Assembly: GCA_015056325.1 (NCBI GenBank)
Contig: SVGL01000008.1
Coordinates: 62,001-126,000, forward strand
Reading direction: 5' to 3'
DNA length: 64,000 nt
Source of the DNA: Clostridiales bacterium
Lineage (GTDB): Bacteria; Bacillota; Clostridia; Christensenellales; Aristaeellaceae
This document shows, piece after piece, positions 56,180 to 63,173 of this stretch. Under the pieces are notes generated by a model that saw only the letters and a list, made by a program, of their open reading frames with translations, did no database searches and had not been told where the DNA came from. Both the position numbers and the translations under genes were made by a program. How positions within the stretch are numbered: position 1 is the first letter of the stretch; each line of letters opens with the position of its first letter.

Positions 56180-58750
56180 ATGAGAAAAATCTGCATGCTG
56201 CTGGCGCTGCTGACGCTGTTGCTGCTGCCCCAGGCGCAGGCCGAGGGCACCGCCTACTTCCCCCACGGCACGACGCACATCGAGCAAGAAGCATTCTACA
56301 ACTGCCTGAGCCTGGAAAAGGCGGTGCTGCCGGCCACGGTAACCCACATCGGGCCGCGGGCCTTTGGCCGCTCCTCACTCAGGGAGATCACGTTGCCCGC
56401 CAGCGTCACCTCCATCGCGGATGACGCCTTTTCCGGCTGTCCCGAGGGGCTGACCATCCTGGCGGATGAGGGCACCTATGCCTGGCGCTGGGCCATGAGC
56501 CATGGGTATTTCGAGCTGCATGAGCTCGTCATTGAGCTGCCGCTTTCAGCCGTCAAGCAGATCGATATCTCCGAAACCTTCCAGATCCCCTACCACACCG
56601 TGCCCGCCAACGCCGCGGCTGATCTGACCTGGATGAGCCACGACCCGGAGATCCTCACCGTGGACAAGAATGGCCTGGTCACGCCGCTGAAGGCAGGATA
56701 CGGCTACATCACCGTCCTGTCGGATGGCAGCTATGTGGCCGGACTGAGCCTGGAGGTGGTGGGCAGCCCCTACTCCTCCGACGGGCTGATGTTCGAGCCC
56801 ACGGCGGACGGCAGCGGCTACCGCGTGGTGGACTGCACCGGCAACCCGGAACGCATCACCATCCCCGCCACCTTTAACAGCAAGCCCGTTACCGGCTTTG
56901 AGCCCGGCGCCTTCAAAGACTGCACCATCCTGACGGATATCGCCCTGGAAAGCGGCCATACCGTCTTGTACATGGAGAAGAACGCCCTCTATACCAACTC
57001 CCCCCACAAGACGCTCCTGTGCTACCCCGGCAGCCATGACCTGATGGGCAATTTCTACATTCCCGCAGGTACCAAGGCCATCGCGCCCTATGCCTTTGCC
57101 AACTGCAAGCTGGATATCATCACTGTGCCCGGTGGCCTGACCACCATCGGCGACTATGCCTTCTACCGCAATATCTACCAGCTGGGCGTGTACCTGCCCG
57201 ACTCGGTGACGAGCTTTGGCAAGTCGCTGTTCCAGGGGCAGCAGTCCAATGCCTACTTCTATGTGACCTCCTGGGAGTCCCCCGGCGCCATCTACGCCCA
57301 GGAAAACAACATCCCCGTGGGCACCATCGATGAGCGTACGCCGGAACCCACCGCCGCCCCCACCCCGACGCCCGCGCCTACCCCCGTGCCCTCCGTGCCC
57401 CCGGTGGACGAAAGCAAGATCGTCATCTTTGACCAGCTGGACCGGATCAATGTGCAGCACAACACGATCGAGTGCACCTATGACATCTCCCAGCTGGAGG
57501 GGGATAGCGTATCCGAGGTGCGCATGGATCTGCGCGATCAGTGGAAGGATCTGCAGTATGTGTCCGGCCGTGCCCAGCAGACCGGCCTGTACGGCGCCGG
57601 CTACACCGCAAAGGAGGCAGTCCTGCGGGCATACGACAGGAACGGCGTACAGATCGGTATGCAGATCATCAACGGGGACTTCGCCTTCTCCTTCGACGGC
57701 GCAAGGATGCTGGGCGTCTCCGGCGGCAAGAACACCCGCATGACCGTCATCCCCACCAAGCCGATATTTGTCTCCACCCCGGGGCGCTACCCCATCCGCC
57801 ACAGCGAGTGGCACCAGCTGGAGGACGGCAACATCTACCAGCACTACATCCTTAAGATGCCCCGCGGCATGGCGTCTATGGACTTCCCGCATTACCTGAA
57901 TATCATGGCGCCCAACCCCTACTACGCCATCACCGGCAACCACACCAGCAGCAGCCAGTCCTACGAGTCCGGCTACTGCTACGTCACCTGCCAGACCTAT
58001 GACAGCTCCCGCGCTGACCAGATCGACGTGATCACCCTGGTGTTCGATTCCATGGAGCTGCTGCTGAAGAACGACGACTTCTCCTGCTACGCCGCCTCCC
58101 TGCCCGATAAAACCGAATACCTGGGCGAGGACATCTATAACGTGTACCTGCAGACCCGCAGCGAGATGCTGAAGGGGCACTACCCCACCCAGCAGGCCAT
58201 CGCGCCTGTTCAGGTGCGTCTCAACGGCGGCTACCCCACATCCTGGCAGAGCATCGTCGAGCTGGACCAGGCCTTCTTCGAGTATGACGAATGGGATGTC
58301 TCCATCCTCTCCCATGAGCTGACCCACGCCATCGATCAGGGCATGAAGAACTGCGATTACCTCCCCTCCCCCTGGATGGAAGGCCGCGCTGAGCTCATCA
58401 GCATGGCGGTCACCGCCAGGATGGATGCCCCCTACACCTCCAGCACCTACCCTGCAGGCACCCAGTACAACTGGTCCTTCATGAGCGAAGCGGACCGGGC
58501 GGACTTCTTCACCTACTACACCACCTCCTCCAACCGCACCACCGAGTACGTGCTGGGCTACTACTTCTACCGCTTCCTGATGGACACCTACGGCAGCAAT
58601 GTCGGCGCGAGGATCATGCAGAACGTCGCCACCGCCTCCTTCAACCCGGAGACCGCCAATGCCGTCTTCAAGCAGTGCGTGGAGGCCGCCACCGAAAAGG
58701 GTGTGTTCCAGCGCTTCATCGACGATGTGGTCACTCCCTCCGGCACCTGA
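56180..58750 (+). CDS. secreted LRR / Ig-like / zinc metallopeptidase protein
   Basis: An 856-residue exported multidomain protein. Signal peptide to about residue 21 (LLPQAQA). LRR_5-type repeats (about 25-100), a bacterial Ig-like (Big_2-type) domain (about 125-195; ADLTWMSHDPEILTVDKNGL), more LRR repeats (about 215-370), a Pro/Thr linker (about 388-409), a beta domain, and a zinc peptidase with HELTH at about 712-716 (ILSHELTHAIDQG) and the downstream Glu in WMEGRAELIS about 20 residues later (gluzincin-like spacing). The linker and order suggest a surface-displayed protease bound by its LRR part. CAGGAGG precedes the ATG; a terminator follows. Confidence 0.82.
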   Translation: MRKICMLLALLTLLLLPQAQAEGTAYFPHGTTHIEQEAFYNCLSLEKAVLPATVTHIGPRAFGRSSLREITLPASVTSIADDAFSGCPEGLTILADEGTYAWRWAMSHGYFELHELVIELPLSAVKQIDISETFQIPYHTVPANAAADLTWMSHDPEILTVDKNGLVTPLKAGYGYITVLSDGSYVAGLSLEVVGSPYSSDGLMFEPTADGSGYRVVDCTGNPERITIPATFNSKPVTGFEPGAFKDCTILTDIALESGHTVLYMEKNALYTNSPHKTLLCYPGSHDLMGNFYIPAGTKAIAPYAFANCKLDIITVPGGLTTIGDYAFYRNIYQLGVYLPDSVTSFGKSLFQGQQSNAYFYVTSWESPGAIYAQENNIPVGTIDERTPEPTAAPTPTPAPTPVPSVPPVDESKIVIFDQLDRINVQHNTIECTYDISQLEGDSVSEVRMDLRDQWKDLQYVSGRAQQTGLYGAGYTAKEAVLRAYDRNGVQIGMQIINGDFAFSFDGARMLGVSGGKNTRMTVIPTKPIFVSTPGRYPIRHSEWHQLEDGNIYQHYILKMPRGMASMDFPHYLNIMAPNPYYAITGNHTSSSQSYESGYCYVTCQTYDSSRADQIDVITLVFDSMELLLKNDDFSCYAASLPDKTEYLGEDIYNVYLQTRSEMLKGHYPTQQAIAPVQVRLNGGYPTSWQSIVELDQAFFEYDEWDVSILSHELTHAIDQGMKNCDYLPSPWMEGRAELISMAVTARMDAPYTSSTYPAGTQYNWSFMSEADRADFFTYYTTSSNRTTEYVLGYYFYRFLMDTYGSNVGARIMQNVATASFNPETANAVFKQCVEAATEKGVFQRFIDDVVTPSGT

Positions 58751-58760
58751 TCCCACACAA

Positions 58761-58790
58761 AAACCGGAGCCGTCAGGCTCCGGTTTCTTT
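58761..58790. terminator. bidirectional intrinsic terminator
   Basis: AAACCGGAGCC (58761-58771), loop GTCA, GGCTCCGGTTT (58776-58786), then CTTT. It serves the convergent genes ending at 58750 and 58789. Confidence 0.85.
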
Positions 58791-59694
58791 ATGCTTCGAC
58801 GCCGCTTGATTTCATGCCCCGCAGGAATTCCTCCGGTAGCTCGGCGGTGAAGGTCATGCGCTCCTGAGTACGCGGGTGGGTGAAGGACAGGGAGTATGCG
58901 TGCAGCATCAGCCGGGGCACTTTGGCGCCCTTGGGACTGCCATAGATCGGGTCGCCGCAGACCGGGTGGCCGATGTGCTTGCAATGCACGCGGATCTGAT
59001 GCGTCCGTCCGGTGAGGATGTGCACGTCCAGGAGGGTCACGCCGCGGCCGCGTTCCAGCACCGTCCACTCGGTGATGGCCTCGCGGCCCTCTTCGTCGAC
59101 GGCCATCTTCTTGCGATCCTTCTTGCTGCGGGCGATGGCGGCCTCAATGCGGCCCGCATCCTCGCGGATATTGCCCTCCACCAGGGCGCGGTAGTGCTTC
59201 TCCATGCTGCGCTCGGAGAGCTGCTCAGAGAGGGCCAGCTGGGCTGCGTCGTTCTTCGCCACCAGCAGCAGGCCGCTGGTGTCCTTGTCCAGCCGGTGGA
59301 CGATGCCCGGCCGCAGCTCGCCGCCGATGCCTCCCAGGCTGTCCAGGTGGTGCAGCAGGGCGTTGACCAGCGTGCCGTCCTCGTTGCCGGCAGCGGGATG
59401 GACGACCATGCCGCAGGGCTTGACCACCACGGCCAGGTCCGCATCCTCGTAGAGGATGGTCAGGGGGATATCCTGGGCCTCGGGGACGGCGGGCTTGGGC
59501 GCGGGGATCACCAGGGTGACCGTTGATCCGGCCTTTGCCTTGAGGCCCGCCTTGGTGACGGTCTGCCCGTCCACGGTGACATTGCCCTCCTCCATGAGCG
59601 TCGCCACACGGTTGCGGGTCAGGCCCGACTGCTCCGACAGCAGCACATCCAGGCGGCGGCCGTCGGCGGTAAAGATCATTTCTGTTGCTTCCAT
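58789..59694 (-). CDS. RluA/RluD-family rRNA pseudouridine synthase
   Basis: A 301-residue protein. N-terminal S4 RNA-binding domain (about 12-75; RLDVLLSEQSGLTRNRVATL), then the synthase domain with catalytic Asp in GIVHRLDKDTSGLLLVAKN and the RluA motif TGRTHQIRVHCKHIGHPVCGD. It converts a uridine of 23S rRNA to pseudouridine; RluD-type (1911/1915/1917) is the common pairing with lspA. Note that rlmH, which methylates position 1915, is also in this window. AGGAGA precedes the ATG. Confidence 0.9.
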   Translation of the reverse strand: MEATEMIFTADGRRLDVLLSEQSGLTRNRVATLMEEGNVTVDGQTVTKAGLKAKAGSTVTLVIPAPKPAVPEAQDIPLTILYEDADLAVVVKPCGMVVHPAAGNEDGTLVNALLHHLDSLGGIGGELRPGIVHRLDKDTSGLLLVAKNDAAQLALSEQLSERSMEKHYRALVEGNIREDAGRIEAAIARSKKDRKKMAVDEEGREAITEWTVLERGRGVTLLDVHILTGRTHQIRVHCKHIGHPVCGDPIYGSPKGAKVPRLMLHAYSLSFTHPRTQERMTFTAELPEEFLRGMKSSGVEA

Positions 59695-59748
59695 TGCACT
59701 TCTCCTCGCAGGAGGGCGAACGCCGCCCCCTGGCCCTTTTGCGGTTCC

Positions 59749-60204
59749 TTAGTTTGCAGGTTTTTCCTGCCATTCCTCCGGGCGCAGCAGCAGTGACGCC
59801 GCCATCAGCGCCGTGCCCACGGTGAGGGCTGCATCCGCCACGTTGAAGATGGCAAACTCCATAAACAGCACCTCAAACATATCCACCACATACCCCCGGA
59901 AAAACCGGTCCAGCATGTTGCCCGCCGCGCCGCCCAGCATCAGCATGGCAGCCACGCGGCTGAGCCTGCCCAGCTTGTAACGCCGCAGCACCAGCCATCC
60001 CGCCAGGATGCACAGCGCCGACACCACGCCCAGCGCCCACGCCCGCCCCGAGAACAGGCTGAAGGCCATGCCGGTGTTCTCCGCGTAGGTCAGCGCCAGC
60101 ACATGGGGGATCAGCGTCACGCTGCCCGTAAGCGTCAGGCAGGCCCATTTGACGATTTGGTCAACGATCACCGTCAGCGCGGCGATCCAGTAGAATTTCC
60201 GCAT
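59749..60204 (-). CDS. lspA: signal peptidase II (lipoprotein signal peptidase)
   Basis: A 151-residue membrane aspartyl peptidase that cleaves the signal peptide of diacylglyceryl-modified prolipoproteins. Four helices; the catalytic Asp residues lie in GAAGNMLDRFFRGYVVDMFEV and AIFNVADAALTVGTAL; NTGMAFSLFSG is the conserved first block. ATG 60204 with GGAG upstream. One base separates its start from the DUF5665 gene upstream, and the RluD gene lies 54 nt downstream, so all three are likely co-transcribed. Confidence 0.93.
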   Translation of the reverse strand: MRKFYWIAALTVIVDQIVKWACLTLTGSVTLIPHVLALTYAENTGMAFSLFSGRAWALGVVSALCILAGWLVLRRYKLGRLSRVAAMLMLGGAAGNMLDRFFRGYVVDMFEVLFMEFAIFNVADAALTVGTALMAASLLLRPEEWQEKPAN

Positions 60205-60205
60205 G

Positions 60206-60490
60206 TTACTCCAATCTGCGCTGCACGACGCTGACGATATCCGCCAGGAAATCCCCGATGACCGGGAGATTCCGCTGGGCCAGGTCCTGCAGCAGCCACA
60301 CCAGCGCCGCGCCCAGGATGGTAAAGCCGATGGCCGACCCCAGCCCCCGGAGGATGCCGCCAATAAAGTGCATCCGGTAGAACCGCTTCCGGTCCTCCAG
60401 GTAGCGGACGTACTCCGGCAGGTGCATGCGCTCCAGCACGGCGATGTGCTCATCCAGTTTATTCGCCATCCAGGCCGTCCATTCCTTCAT
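60206..60490 (-). CDS. DUF5665-type small membrane protein
   Basis: A 94-residue protein. An amphipathic N-terminal half (WMANKLDEHIAVLERMHLPEYVRYLEDRK, positions 7-35), then one or two helices in IGGILRGLGSAIGFTILGAALVWLL and a short C-terminal helix. It fits the DUF5665 family of clostridia. Function unknown. The ribosome site GGGAGG (60499-60504) lies inside a perfect 10-bp stem. First gene before lspA. Confidence 0.75.
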   Translation of the reverse strand: MKEWTAWMANKLDEHIAVLERMHLPEYVRYLEDRKRFYRMHFIGGILRGLGSAIGFTILGAALVWLLQDLAQRNLPVIGDFLADIVSVVQRRLE

Positions 60491-60494
60491 ACAT

Positions 60495-60524
60495 AAATCC
60501 TCCCGGATAAGTTTGGGAGGATTT
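60495..60524 (-). promoter_or_regulatory. stem that buries the Shine-Dalgarno of the DUF5665-lspA operon
   Basis: On the minus strand AAATCCTCCC, a 10-nt loop, GGGAGGATTT: ten perfect pairs, the second arm being the ribosome site 8 nt before the start codon. It could block translation or work as a terminator/attenuator. Confidence 0.6.
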
Positions 60525-60577
60525 TGCCCGGTTTATTCGGCCGCGGCGCTTCTCCGGCATCGACGCTCATTTTCCTG

Positions 60578-60606
60578 TTGCAACTTTACCGGCTTTGCCG
60601 TATACT
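60578..60606 (+). promoter_or_regulatory. promoter of the secreted esterase
   Basis: TTGCAA (60578-60583), 17 nt, TATACT (60601-60606), 46 nt before ATG 60653. Confidence 0.6.
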
Positions 60607-60652
60607 GGTGACAGAGGAATCACCCGTTCAAACTGAAAAGGAGATGGATGCC

Positions 60653-61603
60653 ATGAAGAAGCTGATCGTATTCCTGCTGGCTGCCGTACTGCTGCTGAGC
60701 TGCTTCGCTCACGCTGAAGAAAGCACCCGCAAGACCGACTTCCCGGACAACACCTTTGTGGAAATGGATCCCAACTACATCGCAGGCGTCACCCAGCGGG
60801 GCAAGACCGTCCTGTTCCGCTACGACGCCCAGACTGCGGAGGGCGAAGCCTACACCAAGTCCGCGCTGGTCTATGTGCCCTATGGCTATGATCCTGCGGA
60901 CACCGAAACCCACTACAACGTGATGTACCTGCTGCACGGCCACGGCGGCGGCTACACCACCTTCTTCAAGGGAGCAGGTTCCTTCTCCAACATGCAGTTT
61001 ACGCTGGACGCCATGATCGAAAAGGGCCACATCGAGCCCCTCTTCATTGTCACGCCCACCTACGCCGTGCCCGGCAAGGATGAATACTGGGGCTCGGCCA
61101 ACTTCTGGTACGAGCTGAACAACTACCTCATCCCCGCCTTCGAGAGCGAATACCACACCTACGCCCAGGACGTGACCCCCGAGGGCATCCGCGCCTCCCG
61201 CACCCACCGCGCGCTCAGCGGCTTCTCCATGGGTTCGCTTACCACCTGGGTAACCTTCGAGCACAGCCTGGATCAGATCGCCTACTACATGCCCTGCTGC
61301 GGCGGCGCGAGCTTTGGCCCCGATGCGGCAGATGCAGCCCAGCGGTTGGCTGACAGCATCGCCAAGGCAGGCTACACCAAGGATGACTTCTTCATCTATG
61401 CCGGTTGCGGCGGCGAGGGCGACGTGGGCTATGCCGGCCTGACTGCCCAGATCGAGGCCATGAAGCTGCTGCCGGACACCTTCGTGTACTGCGAAAACTT
61501 CCGCGACGGCAACCTGTACTACACCCAGTGCTCCGGCGGCCACAGCACCAAGAGCGTGGAGCTGATCATGTACTGCGCCCTGCCGACCTTCTTCGACAAG
61601 TAA
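60653..61603 (+). CDS. secreted alpha/beta-hydrolase esterase (feruloyl-esterase-like, CE1 type)
   Basis: A 316-residue exported esterase. Signal peptide MKKLIVFLLAAVLLLSCFAHA. YNVMYLLHGHGGGYTTFF is the conserved strand-3/oxyanion block, the nucleophile Ser is in RALSGFSMGSLTTW, and the His is probably in SGGHSTKSVEL. Similar proteins deacylate arabinoxylan (ferulate or acetyl groups) or are related esterase-D types; the substrate is not certain. ATG 60653 is taken because AAGGAG is 9 nt upstream, whereas the ATG at 60644 abuts it. A terminator follows at 61622. Confidence 0.82.
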   Translation: MKKLIVFLLAAVLLLSCFAHAEESTRKTDFPDNTFVEMDPNYIAGVTQRGKTVLFRYDAQTAEGEAYTKSALVYVPYGYDPADTETHYNVMYLLHGHGGGYTTFFKGAGSFSNMQFTLDAMIEKGHIEPLFIVTPTYAVPGKDEYWGSANFWYELNNYLIPAFESEYHTYAQDVTPEGIRASRTHRALSGFSMGSLTTWVTFEHSLDQIAYYMPCCGGASFGPDAADAAQRLADSIAKAGYTKDDFFIYAGCGGEGDVGYAGLTAQIEAMKLLPDTFVYCENFRDGNLYYTQCSGGHSTKSVELIMYCALPTFFDK

Positions 61604-61621
61604 CCGATTTCGCACCCTGTG

Positions 61622-61650
61622 CGCCTGCCGTATCTCGCGGCAGGCGTTTT
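61622..61650 (+). terminator. intrinsic terminator after the esterase
   Basis: CGCCTGCCG (61622-61630) pairs with CGGCAGGCG (61638-61646), then TTTTG. Nearly the same hairpin is found at 63134-63170. Confidence 0.8.
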
Positions 61651-61673
61651 GTTTGGGAAAAATCTTCCTCCGA

Positions 61674-61700
61674 TGCAACCTCCTCCGCTTCCATTTCGTC
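61674..61700 (+). promoter_or_regulatory. ECF-sigma-type promoter of the sigma/anti-sigma operon
   Basis: TGCAAC (61674-61679), 17 nt, CGTC (61697-61700). This is the AAC-motif/CGTC form recognised by Bacillota ECF sigma factors (for example SigM or SigX promoters), which suggests that the sigma factor drives its own gene. Confidence 0.6.
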
Positions 61701-61707
61701 TTATAGG

Positions 61708-61721
61708 TGTAAAGCTTTACA
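61708..61721. promoter_or_regulatory. 14-bp perfect palindrome before the sigma gene
   Basis: TGTAAAGCTTTACA directly follows the -10 region and touches the AGGAGG site at 61721-61726. It may be an operator or simply part of the leader. Confidence 0.4.
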
Positions 61722-61735
61722 GGAGGAATTCCTCA

Positions 61736-62296
61736 ATGACCAACGAAGACTTCGCGGCCCGCATCATCCAGATGCAGGGGACGCTCTACCGGGTGACATG
61801 CGCCATGCTCCGCGACCATGCGGACCGGGAGGACGCCGTACAATCCGCCATTGAAAAGGCATGGCGCAAGCGGCACATGCTCCGCCAGGCGGACAAATTG
61901 AAGCCTTGGGCGACCCGTATCCTGGTGAACGAATGCTACCAAATTCTACGTCATCAGAAGCGGGAAGCGCCGGTGGAAACCATCCCCGATGCGCCCGCCC
62001 CGGAGGGAGCGAACCCCGATCTGTACCGGTTCTTCACCGAATTGCCCGACACGCTGCGGCTGACCATGGTGCTGCACTATGTGGAGGGCTGGGACGTGAA
62101 GGATGTGGCCCGCATTCAGCGCATCCCGGTGAACACGGTGAAATCGCGCCTGATGCGGGGCCGAGAGAAGCTGCGAACGATCTTGGAGGTCGAGCACAGC
62201 GAGACGAGCAAGAGCGAATGCTTGCATTCGCCGAGCGAAGCCAGCGCCGGCCTTGACCCGGTGATGGCCGAAGAAAAGGAGGTGCTGGGTGTATGA
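61736..62296 (+). CDS. ECF-type RNA polymerase sigma factor
   Basis: A 186-residue sigma-70-family factor. Region 2 covers about 12-75 (TLYRVTCAMLRDHADREDAVQ, WATRILVNECYQILR), and region 4 about 100-150 (LPDTLRLTMVLHYVEGWDVK, then VNTVKSRLMRGREKLR). The C-terminal tail (EVEHSETSKSECLHSPSEAS, to 186) is odd: its DNA has the palindrome GCGAATGCTTGCATTCGC and looks like an inserted repeat. The anti-sigma gene overlaps by ATGA. AGGAGG lies before ATG 61736. Confidence 0.9.
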   Translation: MTNEDFAARIIQMQGTLYRVTCAMLRDHADREDAVQSAIEKAWRKRHMLRQADKLKPWATRILVNECYQILRHQKREAPVETIPDAPAPEGANPDLYRFFTELPDTLRLTMVLHYVEGWDVKDVARIQRIPVNTVKSRLMRGREKLRTILEVEHSETSKSECLHSPSEASAGLDPVMAEEKEVLGV

Positions 62297-63126
62297 CATT
62301 CGATCCCAACAAGGTGTACGGCGACGTGCCGCAGTCCTTCTCCCATCGCGTGGAATACGCCCTGCGCCGCTGCGAAAAGGAGGAAACCAAACCCATGAAG
62401 CGCAAGACCATTATGGCCATTATCATCGCTGTATTGATGCTAGCCCTGACCACCACGGCGGTGGCGGCAGTGCTGTCCCGGACAACGGAGTTCTTTGCCC
62501 AGTTCTATGGCGTTGACTATCGCAACAAGCTGGAATCCGGCACCACCTATGTCGGCGAACAGTCCACCACCTTCAGCAATGTCACGTTCACGCTGAATGA
62601 CATCATCTCCACCGAGTTCAAGTCGCAGCTTGCCAACGAAGACGGCTCTGGCTATCACGAACTCACCGTTCCATTCTTCTTCACCACCGGTACCATTTCC
62701 GCGGCGGAGGGCGAGAACCTCGTGCTGCTGGCCTGGGATGAATACACCGTGGACGACCCCGCCGGTTATGCCCTGTACTACGGTGATATGTACCCCACCG
62801 CCCCCGAAGGAGTGCCTACCTATGCCGAAATTGCAAAAGAGAAGGGCGCTGTCATCCGCAAGGTGGAATGTATTCCCAACGGCATTCTGGATGAGAACGG
62901 CAATCACTACATGGGCTGTGTGGGGTATACGCTGATTCCCCAGGAGGATGGAACAGTCTTCTTCTCCGTAGAAATTCAGCCGGAGGTAGCCGTGCCGCAG
63001 CAGGACAGCTACCAGCTCAGCCTGTGTATCTGCACCGAAGACGTCGACCTCTCCGGCAACCCTATCGAAGGCACGCGCCAATCCACCGACTGGATCGTCA
63101 CCCTGACCCCCGAAGCAGCCAAGTAA
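62293..63126 (+). CDS. probable anti-sigma factor (DUF4179-like membrane protein)
   Basis: A 277-residue protein. A short cytoplasmic part (1-37; MTFDPNKVYGDVPQSFSHRV), one helix (TIMAIIIAVLMLALTTTAVAA, about 39-60) and a large outside domain with beta character (TFTLNDIISTEFKSQLANED). Position directly after an ECF sigma gene, coupled by ATGA, and this topology are typical of anti-sigma factors (DUF4179 group); direct binding is inferred. The HxxxCxxC zinc motif is not present. It is followed by a terminator. Confidence 0.7.
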   Translation: MTFDPNKVYGDVPQSFSHRVEYALRRCEKEETKPMKRKTIMAIIIAVLMLALTTTAVAAVLSRTTEFFAQFYGVDYRNKLESGTTYVGEQSTTFSNVTFTLNDIISTEFKSQLANEDGSGYHELTVPFFFTTGTISAAEGENLVLLAWDEYTVDDPAGYALYYGDMYPTAPEGVPTYAEIAKEKGAVIRKVECIPNGILDENGNHYMGCVGYTLIPQEDGTVFFSVEIQPEVAVPQQDSYQLSLCICTEDVDLSGNPIEGTRQSTDWIVTLTPEAAK

Positions 63127-63133
63127 ACGATAA

Positions 63134-63170
63134 AGCGCCTGCCGTATCTCTACTCGCGGCAGGCGCTCTT
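63134..63170. terminator. intrinsic terminator between the anti-sigma and MATE genes
   Basis: AGCGCCTGCCG (63134-63144) pairs with CGGCAGGCGCT (63157-63167). It closes the sigma operon and the convergent MATE gene. It shares its sequence with the hairpin at 61622-61650. Confidence 0.75.
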
Positions 63171-63173
63171 CTG

